Source: an uncultured Elusimicrobia bacterium
GTDB lineage: Bacteria > Elusimicrobiota > Endomicrobiia > Endomicrobiales > Endomicrobiaceae
Length of the DNA: 5,527 nucleotides
Assembly (NCBI GenBank): GCA_937916125.1
Contig: CALGGE010000011.1
Span: 1-5,527, forward strand
Direction of reading: 5' to 3'
Below, piece by piece: positions 1 through 4,680 of the stretch (position 1 is its first letter; every line of letters begins with the position of its first letter). The notes beneath the pieces are model-generated. The model saw nothing but the letters and a program-made list of their open reading frames with translations, searched no databases and had not been told where the DNA came from. Made by a program: the position numbers and the translations under genes.

Positions 1-137
1 GTTCAACTGTCGTTCTGTCATGCTGAGCTTGTCGAAGCATCTCGTCGTTGCCGTTGAAACTCTTCAACTCTTCAACTTTTCAACTGTCGTTGTCGTACAT
101 CATACATTGTACATTGCCGTTTTCAACTCTTCAACCC
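1..137. repeat. Mosaic intergenic micro-repeat block A
   Basis: This block is built from short units that recur at 3087-3204 and 5419-5527. It has octamers of the TTCAACTC/TTCAACTT/TTCAACTG type (63-85 and 122-137), hexamers of the GTCGTT/GCCGTT type (around 44-55 and 86-95), and heptamers of the CATTGTA type (98-118). The 26 bases at 95-120 are identical to 5502-5527, and the 24 bases at 112-135 are identical to 5442-5465, but the order of the modules differs between loci. There is no sign of coding: the open frame across it shows only repeat-derived residues. It lies just downstream of the pilin gene. I do not recognise a named family. Function is unknown. Confidence 0.85.
16..43 (+). repeat. 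28-bp imperfectly palindromic dispersed element
   Basis: Embedded in repeat block A, this element runs from TGTCATGCTGAGC to GAAGCATCTC and can fold through GCTT-GTCG-AAGC. A diverged copy lies on the opposite strand at 3154-3204 (TGTCATCTTGAGCGAA then GTCGAAAGATCTC). Similar sequences are, from memory, scattered in intergenic regions of many bacterial genomes. Here it is flanked on both sides by the hexamer/octamer micro-repeats, so it looks like one module of the larger mosaic. Confidence 0.7.
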
Positions 138-183
138 TTGTCAGCTCCTTTATAGGGAGTCGGCGACAAAGAAACAAAAAAAA

Positions 184-594
184 TTATTCTTCAGAGAAAG
201 TAGAACCGGCTGTCCTATTGTACAACAAGACCAAATTATTTTTCCCGTTAGTAGCCAACTCTTCCGGTTTTGAGACAGAGAGCTTAAATGTACATTTAGG
301 ATCATTATCTTCACCCAAATTTATGGAATATGTCGTAAAATATTTGTTACCTCTTGCATCAACACCCATTTCCTGAGCATAGCTTGTAAAGGTAGTTATG
401 TAATAAAAGTTTCTGTACTCCGAGATATATGCTTTCTGTGCAGACAAGATACTGCCTATAAGTGCGTATCCCTCTGACATTTTTGCTTTTTCAACATTAC
501 CTCTGTAAATAGGAACTGAGACCACCGATAAAACTATAACAATTGCGATTGTTATTACCAACTCAACCAACGTAAAACCTGATGTTGTTTTCAT
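184..594 (-). CDS. Type IV pilin-like protein (prepilin-type N-terminal domain)
   Basis: This 136-residue protein has a class III signal: a short leader MKTTSG, then FTLVEL, so prepilin peptidase would cut after Gly6 and methylate the new N-terminal Phe. Glu5 of the mature protein, needed for pilus assembly in the family, is present. A hydrophobic helix follows to about residue 28 (ITIAIVIVLSVVSVPIY), then a soluble domain of about 105 residues. There is one Cys (in DPKCTF), so no disulfide-bonded D-region. The start is well supported by the Shine-Dalgarno AAAGGGGGA at 602-610, 8 nt from ATG. The protein would sit in the inner membrane before assembly into a pilus or type II secretion pseudopilus. 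No assembly gene is nearby, so pilin versus pseudopilin cannot be settled. No intrinsic terminator is evident downstream. Confidence 0.9.
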   Translation of the reverse strand: MKTTSGFTLVELVITIAIVIVLSVVSVPIYRGNVEKAKMSEGYALIGSILSAQKAYISEYRNFYYITTFTSYAQEMGVDARGNKYFTTYSINLGEDNDPKCTFKLSVSKPEELATNGKNNLVLLYNRTAGSTFSEE

Positions 595-624
595 GTATTT
601 TTCCCCCTTTATGTTATTTTATGC

Positions 625-653
625 TTGATAAGTAAAAAATTTTTTGATATAAT
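625..653 (+). promoter_or_regulatory. Strong sigma70-type promoter
   Basis: The -35 is TTGATA (625-630) and the -10 is TATAAT (648-653), separated by exactly 17 bp. The spacer contains an A6T6 tract (634-645) that could bend the DNA. Transcription would begin near 660, giving a leader of about 209 nt before the XRE repressor ATG at 869, or a separate small RNA. The -10 overlaps the first two bases of the left arm of the 652-731 inverted repeat, so a protein bound there could block this promoter. Confidence 0.6.
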
Positions 654-731
654 AGCCGAGAAGATAGGAAAATGCTATGATAAAGATATCTAGAACCTGG
701 CTAAAGCTATGTTTTTAGTCAGCTCGGCTAT
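652..731. other. Nested inverted-repeat structure, candidate structured RNA or operator pair
   Basis: A perfect 9-bp inverted repeat, ATAGCCGAG (652-660) and CTCGGCTAT (723-731), encloses a second one directly stacked on it: CTGGCTAAA (697-705) with TTTAGTCAG (714-722), nine pairs with one G-U. Two weaker 4-bp hairpins fit in the remaining loop: ATAG 664-667/CTAT 675-678, and GATA 679-682/TATC 687-690. Together they would make a closed multi-branch junction. On the minus strand the whole fold would lie in the 5' leader of the pilin gene, ending about 58 nt before its ATG. On the plus strand the promoter at 625-653 would start transcription around 660, leaving out most of the first arm. I recognise no known riboswitch or ncRNA class on either strand. 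A DNA operator pair spaced about 70 bp apart is an alternative. Confidence 0.45.
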
Positions 732-814
732 GTTTAAGGGCACATCTAATTAAAATTCAAGTTGTATAAAAGAGCAATACAGTAGTTTATTTAAGTTTAA
801 ATAAGTTTATTTTG

Positions 815-832
815 AACATATTATACAATGTT
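815..832 (+). promoter_or_regulatory. Possible -10 with dyad, candidate autoregulatory site of the XRE gene
   Basis: AACAT (815-819) and ATGTT (828-832) form a short dyad around TATACA (822-827), which resembles a -10. No good -35 is visible (TTTAAA at 796-801 gives a 20-bp spacer). If used, transcription would start near 834, excluding the TTG at 812 as a start codon and favouring ATG 869. An operator overlapping its own promoter is typical of XRE repressors, but this is inference from a weak match. Confidence 0.25.
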
Positions 833-868
833 TTACGAGATAAGTCAACAGTTTTTTTACGCATTCTT

Positions 869-1210
869 ATGGATAAAAGAATTATTAAATTATTAAAAGA
901 AATTAATGACGGCAAATTTACCGGAAGTCAGAGAAAGTTGGCAAAGCTGCTCGATGTATCCGATACTTCCGTCTCTACCTGGTGCAGAAAAGAAAAAAAG
1001 CCGTCGTTGGATATGATTACCAAAATGGCAAGAATATTTAATACAAGCGAAGAAGATTTGGAAAAAATTTTTATTGAAGACGAAAAAAGTTCGTCACAAG
1101 AAGCGGATGGTATTAAATCTCTTAAAGAGGAAAACAGACTTCTTAAGGAAAAAATAAAATTTTTGGAAGAACAGCTAAAATTTTACAAAGCAAAAATAAA
1201 AAATTTGTAG
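869..1210 (+). CDS. XRE-family HTH regulator with C-terminal leucine-zipper-like coiled coil
   Basis: This is a 113-residue DNA-binding protein. Residues about 20-62 form a Cro/C1-type helix-turn-helix: SQRKLAKLLDVSDTSVSTW has the helix-turn-recognition helix pattern, and PSLDMITKMARIFN is the usual following helix. After a hydrophilic linker (about 70-81), residues 82-113 form a coiled coil with heptad positions L85, L92, L99, Y106, L113 and I96, L103, I110, probably for dimerisation. There is no ligand-binding or peptidase domain. The start is chosen at ATG 869 (MDKRIIKLL) because it begins the folded domain; a TTG at 812 would add 19 residues of unlikely sequence. No clear Shine-Dalgarno precedes either. 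It may regulate itself or the divergent pilin gene; the sequence does not prove either. It ends in a clear terminator. Confidence 0.82.
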   Translation: MDKRIIKLLKEINDGKFTGSQRKLAKLLDVSDTSVSTWCRKEKKPSLDMITKMARIFNTSEEDLEKIFIEDEKSSSQEADGIKSLKEENRLLKEKIKFLEEQLKFYKAKIKNL

Positions 1211-1218
1211 TCGACAAA

Positions 1219-1248
1219 TTGACAACAAAAATAAAAATATGGTAAAGT
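1219..1248 (+). promoter_or_regulatory. Promoter-like TTGACA/TAAAGT abutting a terminator
   Basis: A perfect -35 TTGACA (1219-1224) is followed after 18 bp by TAAAGT (1243-1248), a 4/6 -10. The predicted start, near 1255, falls inside the terminator hairpin that begins at 1251. A transcript from here would therefore lose part of the hairpin's 5' arm and might escape termination into rimI, or be very short. It may also be chance in AT-rich sequence. Confidence 0.35.
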
Positions 1249-1250
1249 GT

Positions 1251-1281
1251 ATCAGGTAAAAACAATTACCTGATTTTTTTT
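1251..1281 (+). terminator. Intrinsic terminator of the XRE regulator gene
   Basis: A perfect 9-bp stem, ATCAGGTAA (1251-1259) with TTACCTGAT (1266-1274) and loop AAACAA, is followed by a run of eight T (1274-1281). It lies 40 bp after the regulator's stop codon and separates it from rimI. Confidence 0.9.
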
Positions 1282-1308
1282 GTTTATATTAACAAAATTT
1301 TATATAAT
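1280..1308 (+). promoter_or_regulatory. Promoter of rimI, probably giving a leaderless mRNA
   Basis: The -10 TATAAT (1303-1308) is a perfect match, and TTGTTT (1280-1285) lies 17 bp upstream as a modest -35. The predicted start, near 1315, is about three bases before the rimI ATG at 1318. There is no Shine-Dalgarno in AATAATATTACT before the ATG, which fits a leaderless transcript. Confidence 0.5.
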
Positions 1309-1317
1309 AATATTACT

Positions 1318-1755
1318 ATGATACAAATAAAAAAATGTTTACCCGAATATATCGACAGAATATACGAAATTGATAAGACAAGTTCTGAATATAATTGGAC
1401 GAAGGAGCAGTTTGCGGCAGAGCTGAAAACTGACAAGAAGTTTAATGTATTGTTTGCGAATGAAGTTGTTGTGGGGTATATAATATACCATACTGTTATT
1501 GATGAAGCGGAAATATTAAATATTGTTATTGACAACGAGTTTAAAGGCAAAGGCTACGGAACATATTTGTTGAAAGAAACCATCGAAGAATTGAAAAAGA
1601 AAAGCATTAAAAATGTTTTTCTTGAGGTTGGCGAAAAAAACATCGTTGCAACTGCACTATACGAAAAATTTAAGTTTGAAAAATATAATATAAGGAAAAA
1701 ATATTATAAAGACGGCGAAAACGCAATATTAATGAAAAAAGCTTTGCAGCAATAA
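1318..1755 (+). CDS. rimI: Ribosomal protein S18-alanine N-acetyltransferase (RimI-like GNAT)
   Basis: This 145-residue, single-domain GNAT acetyltransferase would transfer acetyl from acetyl-CoA to a protein N-terminus, in RimI the N-terminal Ala of ribosomal protein S18, in the cytoplasm. The acetyl-CoA pyrophosphate loop is KGKGYG (76-81), preceded by the beta strand AEILNIVID (64-72), as in RimI. FLEV places Glu103 and TALYEKF places Tyr115, the residues known as general base and acid in the Salmonella enzyme, at the same numbers. The C-terminal pattern GEKNIVATALYEKF, then IRKKYY and ENAILMKK, also fits RimI. Length is normal for the family. ATG 1318 follows a TATAAT by nine bases with no ribosome binding site, so translation may be leaderless. 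The usual partner tsaB is not adjacent. A related GNAT with another substrate cannot be excluded. Confidence 0.88.
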   Translation: MIQIKKCLPEYIDRIYEIDKTSSEYNWTKEQFAAELKTDKKFNVLFANEVVVGYIIYHTVIDEAEILNIVIDNEFKGKGYGTYLLKETIEELKKKSIKNVFLEVGEKNIVATALYEKFKFEKYNIRKKYYKDGENAILMKKALQQ

Positions 1756-1759
1756 CAAA

Positions 1760-2977
1760 CTAACTATTCTCAAGAATAGCCTCAGCCTCTTGCACAGGCA
1801 ACCTCTCCACATCTCTTAACTTTCGTTCAATAGCTCTGGTACGAACTCCGGCTTTATCTATTTCTTTGCTTGCACTTTCCAACTTTTCTTTAGTTTTATC
1901 AAGGACATCACCGAACTTTTCAAATTCCGTTCTTACGGCACGAAGAATATTCCAAACATTATCTGTCTGTTCCTGTATGGCAAGTGTCCTAAAACCCATC
2001 TGAAGACTATTCAAAAATGCGCCCAAAGTAGTAGGTCCGGCAACGGTAATATTAAATTCATTTTGTATTTGTTGAATAATTCCCGGAATACGAATAACTT
2101 CCAAATAAAGCCCTTCAAAAGGTAAAAACATAACGGCAAAATCGGTAGTATAAGGCACTTTAATGTATTTTGTTTTAATATCTTTAGCAAAGTTTCTTAA
2201 ATCCGTTATTAAACGTTTTTTATCGCTTTCTATTGCGTTTTTATCCGCCAGTTCGTAATCCTGCAGAAGTTTATCATAAACGGCTGTAGGAAACTTGGAA
2301 TCTATGGGTAAATAAATAAAATTATCTTCCGATTCTTTTGACGGAATTTTAACGGCAAACTCAACCACTCTTGAAGAATCGGACGGATTGGGATGTGCGT
2401 TTTTCTCATATTGAAATGGCGAAAGGATTTGACTGAGTAAAGCTTCCAGCTGAACTTCGCCCAAAGTTCCTGCGGTTTTAACGGAAGTTAAAGCTCTTTT
2501 TAATCCCCCCACATCGTTTGCAATGCTCTGCATTTCTCCCAAACCTTTCTGAACGGCTTCAAGCTGTTTACTGACCAATTCAAAAGAAGAATTTAAACGC
2601 TTTTCCAAAGTAGCATGCAATTTCTCATCTACTGTACGCCTCATTTCTTCGAGTTTCTTTTCGTTGCTGTCCTGAATATTTTTTAAGCCGAGCTGAACGG
2701 AGTCTTTCTGTTTATCAAGAGCATCCTGCGTGTTTTTGGAAAGTGTATCAAATTTATTATTTATGGAATTTTGAAAATTCATCAATGTTTCCCGAGATTC
2801 TTTTCTGGAAGCTCTTTCGTTGTCGGATATTTCTTTTCTGTTGCGAAAAAATTCTTCCTTAAAATCGTTCTCGAAATTTTTTAATTTTTGTTCAAGGAAA
2901 CTATTGTTTTTTGAGATTAACAAAAAAACAAGAAGTGATAAATTTACTATTGATAGAATTATTAATGATATTAACAT
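1760..2977 (-). CDS. rmuC: DNA recombination protein RmuC
   Basis: This 405-residue RmuC-family protein carries an N-terminal membrane anchor (residues 1-23, MLISLIILSIVNLSLL onwards). A long coiled-coil region follows (about 25-155, rich in Lys/Glu/Gln, with an RNRKE stretch). The nuclease-like RmuC domain spans about 165-365. The domain shows GTLGEVQLEALL (170-181), VVEFAVKIP (204-212) and LPIDSKFP (223-230); Glu174, Asp226 and Lys228 fit a PD-(D/E)XK-type active site. RmuC family members limit DNA inversions and rearrangements between short inverted repeats; the biochemical activity is inferred from the fold. The start is ATG 2977 because GGAGGA (2981-2986) lies just upstream; a TTG at 3001 would put that site inside the gene. 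It is convergent with rimI (4-bp gap) and begins 33 bp after tRNA-Gly, with no room for a separate promoter outside the tRNA. Confidence 0.94.
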   Translation of the reverse strand: MLISLIILSIVNLSLLVFLLISKNNSFLEQKLKNFENDFKEEFFRNRKEISDNERASRKESRETLMNFQNSINNKFDTLSKNTQDALDKQKDSVQLGLKNIQDSNEKKLEEMRRTVDEKLHATLEKRLNSSFELVSKQLEAVQKGLGEMQSIANDVGGLKRALTSVKTAGTLGEVQLEALLSQILSPFQYEKNAHPNPSDSSRVVEFAVKIPSKESEDNFIYLPIDSKFPTAVYDKLLQDYELADKNAIESDKKRLITDLRNFAKDIKTKYIKVPYTTDFAVMFLPFEGLYLEVIRIPGIIQQIQNEFNITVAGPTTLGAFLNSLQMGFRTLAIQEQTDNVWNILRAVRTEFEKFGDVLDKTKEKLESASKEIDKAGVRTRAIERKLRDVERLPVQEAEAILENS

Positions 2978-2980
2978 ATA

Positions 2981-2986
2981 TCCTCC
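2981..2986 (-). promoter_or_regulatory. Ribosome binding site fixing the rmuC start
   Basis: GGAGGA on the minus strand is 3 nt from ATG 2977, slightly close but a strong anti-SD match. It decides for ATG 2977 over the in-frame TTG at 3001, which would place this site within codons 6-7. Confidence 0.8.
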
Positions 2987-3002
2987 GAAAAAATAATACA
3001 AT

Positions 3003-3010
3003 TAAAAAAA
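3003..3010 (-). terminator. T-run directly after tRNA-Gly
   Basis: The discriminator U and six more T (minus strand 3010-3004) directly follow the GC-rich acceptor stem. The tRNA's own fold plus a T-run could work as an intrinsic terminator or a processing boundary. Leakage through it would feed rmuC, whose ATG is only 33 bp away. Confidence 0.35.
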
Positions 3011-3080
3011 GCGGGTAATGGGAATCGAACCCACATCACGAGCTTGGGAAGCTCGGGTTTTACCACTAGACTATACCCGC
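3010..3080 (-). tRNA. tRNA-Gly (anticodon CCC), no encoded CCA
   Basis: On the minus strand the 7-bp acceptor stem GCGGGTA/TACCCGC is perfect. The D-arm contains TAGTGGTAAAAC, the anticodon arm is CGAGC-TTCCCAA-GCTCG (anticodon CCC at loop positions 34-36), and the T-arm loop reads GGTTCGATTCC. Discriminator U73 is normal for bacterial tRNA-Gly. The body is 71 nt with a short variable loop, close to E. coli glyU. This tRNA reads GGG codons. The 3' CCA is not encoded: TTTTTT follows instead, so it must be added by a nucleotidyltransferase, a likely candidate being encoded just upstream at 3217-4671. Confidence 0.96.
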
Positions 3081-3091
3081 AATAAAGACAA

Positions 3092-3119
3092 TGTATAATG
3101 TACAATGTACAATGTACAA
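3092..3119 (-). promoter_or_regulatory. tRNA-Gly promoter formed by heptamer repeats
   Basis: On the minus strand TTGTAC (3119-3114) and TATACA (3097-3092) are 16 bp apart, placing the transcription start near 3085, five bases before the tRNA. Both elements fall inside a tandem array of CATTGTA-type heptamers (3087-3128). The unit nearest the tRNA reads CATTATA instead of CATTGTA, and this single G-to-A change creates the TATACA. The -35 match is weak (3/6). Confidence 0.4.
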
Positions 3120-3169
3120 TGAACAATGAACGGCAACGACAACAACCAACTGCGAGATCTTTCGACTTC

Positions 3170-3188
3170 ATAAATGCTTCGCATTTAT
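3170..3188. repeat. Perfect palindrome inserted in the dispersed element
   Basis: ATAAATGC and GCATTTAT form a perfect 8-bp stem with a 3-base loop (TTC on plus, GAA on minus). On the minus strand the core is GCGAAGC, a sequence known to form an exceptionally stable DNA mini-hairpin. It is flanked by TTC on both sides (3167-3169 and 3189-3191). Removing the palindrome plus one TTC restores an uninterrupted element of the 16-43 type, so it looks like an insertion with a 3-bp target duplication. Confidence 0.6.
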
Positions 3189-3216
3189 TTCGCTCAAGAT
3201 GACAAAACGCCAACTA

Positions 3217-4671
3217 CTACTTTATTTTATATTTTTTCTTTAAAGCTGTCAACTGACTTTTAGCAAAGAACAACGCCTGTTTTTTGTCTTTTATTCTTCC
3301 ATCGTCGTAAAGAGCATTAATATGGCTTAACAGATCTCCGATAATTTTACCCGGTTTAAGGTTAAATTCTTTCATTAAAATATTGCCGTCTATAATTTTT
3401 ACTCTCGGTTTGGTATTAATAAATTCAAAATAATTAAATATCATTTCGGCAACGGTTTTCTCCTGCTGTTTTAAAACTTTGACCGGATATACCTTAACTT
3501 TTAAATTTCTGTAAGAATGCCAATCCGCCATGGCAAGCATTAATATATCGGGTGTATATTCTTTTAAATCTCTAAAAAGCCTGTGCTGTGCCTTGACGGT
3601 AACTATCGGTGCTTTAGTTAAATTCGACGGTCTCATATGTTCCGAAATAATATTTTTCACAAAGTTTATTTCTTTCTTGCTCATTTTCAGTTCTTTCATT
3701 ACCTGAGCAGTCTTTTTGGCACCGAGTTCCTCGTGTCCGAGAAATCTCATTTTATTGTCCATTTTCTTTGCACATTCCGGTTTGGCACAGTCGTGAAAAA
3801 GTGCGGCAAATTTTAAAAGACTTCTTTCGGTAACATATTCCGAATAATTTTCATTGAGATTTTTTTCCAAAATACCTTTTGTCCGAGGGAAATATTTATC
3901 GAGTTTTAAAAAAATTTTTTCCAATGCTTCATAAGTTTGAAAACAGTGCTGAAAAAGACCTTTAGGATGATAATAAAAATTCTTTGCCGATGCTTTCATA
4001 TCCTTTACCATCGGAAAAATAACATCCAAAACACCTATATCATCCATAACGGCAAGATATTGAGAAGAATTTTTGCCGTTCAATATTCTAAAAAATTCAC
4101 TTTTTATTCTTTCTTTTGCAACGTCGGCAAGTGCGGGAACGGACTTTTTCATAAGTTTTATGACGTCCTGCGATATAGAAAAATTATATTCGCTTGCAAT
4201 TCTAAATGCTCTTAAAATTCTTAAAGAGTCGTTAACAAAAATTTTTTTTGACACGGCGTTGAGTTTTTTATTTTTTAAATCTTTTATTCCGTCCGAAATA
4301 TCCGTTAAATTTTTCTTTAAATTATCAATTTTATTTATATCAACAGCCAAAGCATTTACGGTAAAATCTCTTTCAAGCAAATCTTCCCGAATATTTTCAC
4401 CCTGCATAAGAGACACATCAACATATTTTACATTAGGATTATTAAACACTGCAATTCTGTAAATATGCATATCTTCGTGAAGAACGAAACTTGTACCCTT
4501 TAATATTTTGGCAAGTTTTTTGGAAAAAGCCTCGGCATTTTTTGACACGACCAAATCGACATCAAGGGATGTTTTTTTTAACAAAATATCCCTTAAATAA
4601 CCGCCGACGAGATACACGTCGGTATTCGTAACTTTTGCTAAATTAATTATTTCTTCAAATTCTTTAATCAT
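3217..4671 (-). CDS. CCA tRNA nucleotidyltransferase / poly(A) polymerase family protein with HD domain
   Basis: This 484-residue class II nucleotidyltransferase probably adds or repairs the 3' CCA of tRNAs in the cytoplasm. Motif A is LVGGYLRD (21-28) plus DVD (37-39), the metal-binding carboxylates. YVDVS gives a probable third Asp (85), and ERDFTVNALAVD (100-111) is motif B. DGIKDLKNKKL (127-137) is motif C, DSLRILRAFR (148-157) motif D, and KERIKSEFFRIL (186-197) motif E. Motif D reads N147-D148 where the family usually has Glu-Asp, which is unusual. An HD domain follows, with His242, His293-Asp294, His313, His345 and Asp383 in order, as in phosphohydrolase-type CCA enzymes. The gene lies 9 bp after the ABC ATPase stop, without a clear ribosome binding site, suggesting coupling. 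A CC- or A-adding enzyme or a poly(A) polymerase remains possible. The tRNA-Gly downstream lacks an encoded CCA. Confidence 0.9.
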   Translation of the reverse strand: MIKEFEEIINLAKVTNTDVYLVGGYLRDILLKKTSLDVDLVVSKNAEAFSKKLAKILKGTSFVLHEDMHIYRIAVFNNPNVKYVDVSLMQGENIREDLLERDFTVNALAVDINKIDNLKKNLTDISDGIKDLKNKKLNAVSKKIFVNDSLRILRAFRIASEYNFSISQDVIKLMKKSVPALADVAKERIKSEFFRILNGKNSSQYLAVMDDIGVLDVIFPMVKDMKASAKNFYYHPKGLFQHCFQTYEALEKIFLKLDKYFPRTKGILEKNLNENYSEYVTERSLLKFAALFHDCAKPECAKKMDNKMRFLGHEELGAKKTAQVMKELKMSKKEINFVKNIISEHMRPSNLTKAPIVTVKAQHRLFRDLKEYTPDILMLAMADWHSYRNLKVKVYPVKVLKQQEKTVAEMIFNYFEFINTKPRVKIIDGNILMKEFNLKPGKIIGDLLSHINALYDDGRIKDKKQALFFAKSQLTALKKKYKIK

Positions 4672-4680
4672 TTTCGGTAA

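Larger units (their letters stand above)
3087..3204 (-). repeat. Mosaic intergenic micro-repeat block B
   Basis: Read on the minus strand, this has a copy of the dispersed element seen at 16-43 (3204-3154, interrupted by a palindrome), then GTTGTCGTTGCCGTT-type hexamers (about 3143-3129), then six tandem heptamers of the CATTGTA type (3128-3087). The order element, hexamers, heptamers resembles block A. It fills the whole gap between the nucleotidyltransferase gene and tRNA-Gly and overlaps the likely tRNA promoter. Confidence 0.85.

Noticed and set aside
138..169. Hairpin TTGTC...CTCC/GGAG...GACAA as the pilin terminator
   Set aside because: The stem is interrupted, and on the pilin's strand the T-run comes before the hairpin, not after it. 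It may be another repeat module.
20..376. Open frame of 118 codons on the + strand
   Set aside because: It spans repeat block A and runs antisense through the pilin gene, with low-complexity residues from the repeats and no recognisable domain.
652..731. Known riboswitch (c-di-GMP-I, preQ1, SAH) or hammerhead ribozyme
   Set aside because: A fragment GGTTCTAG on the minus strand recalls preQ1-I, but the surrounding helices and loop are in the wrong order. No GEMM core or CUGANGA core is present.
812..868. TTG at 812 as the start of the XRE regulator
   Set aside because: The extra 19 residues are not part of the HTH fold, and a possible -10 lies inside them.
1284..1550. Open frame of 88 codons on the - strand
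   Set aside because: It is antisense to the start of rimI and shows only a chance hydrophobic pattern.
2978..3001. TTG at 3001 as the rmuC start
   Set aside because: It would put the strong GGAGGA site inside the coding region; ATG 2977 is directly downstream of that site and begins the membrane anchor.
3087..3128. Tandem heptamers as a CRISPR array
   Set aside because: Units are 7 bp with no spacers, and no cas genes are present.
2971..3213. Open frame of 80 codons on the - strand
   Set aside because: It reads through tRNA-Gly and the heptamer repeats (residues such as FIVHCTLYIIHC come from the repeats). It is not a gene.
3937..4462. Two overlapping open frames on the + strand
   Set aside because: Both lie entirely antisense to the well-conserved nucleotidyltransferase gene and show no domain.
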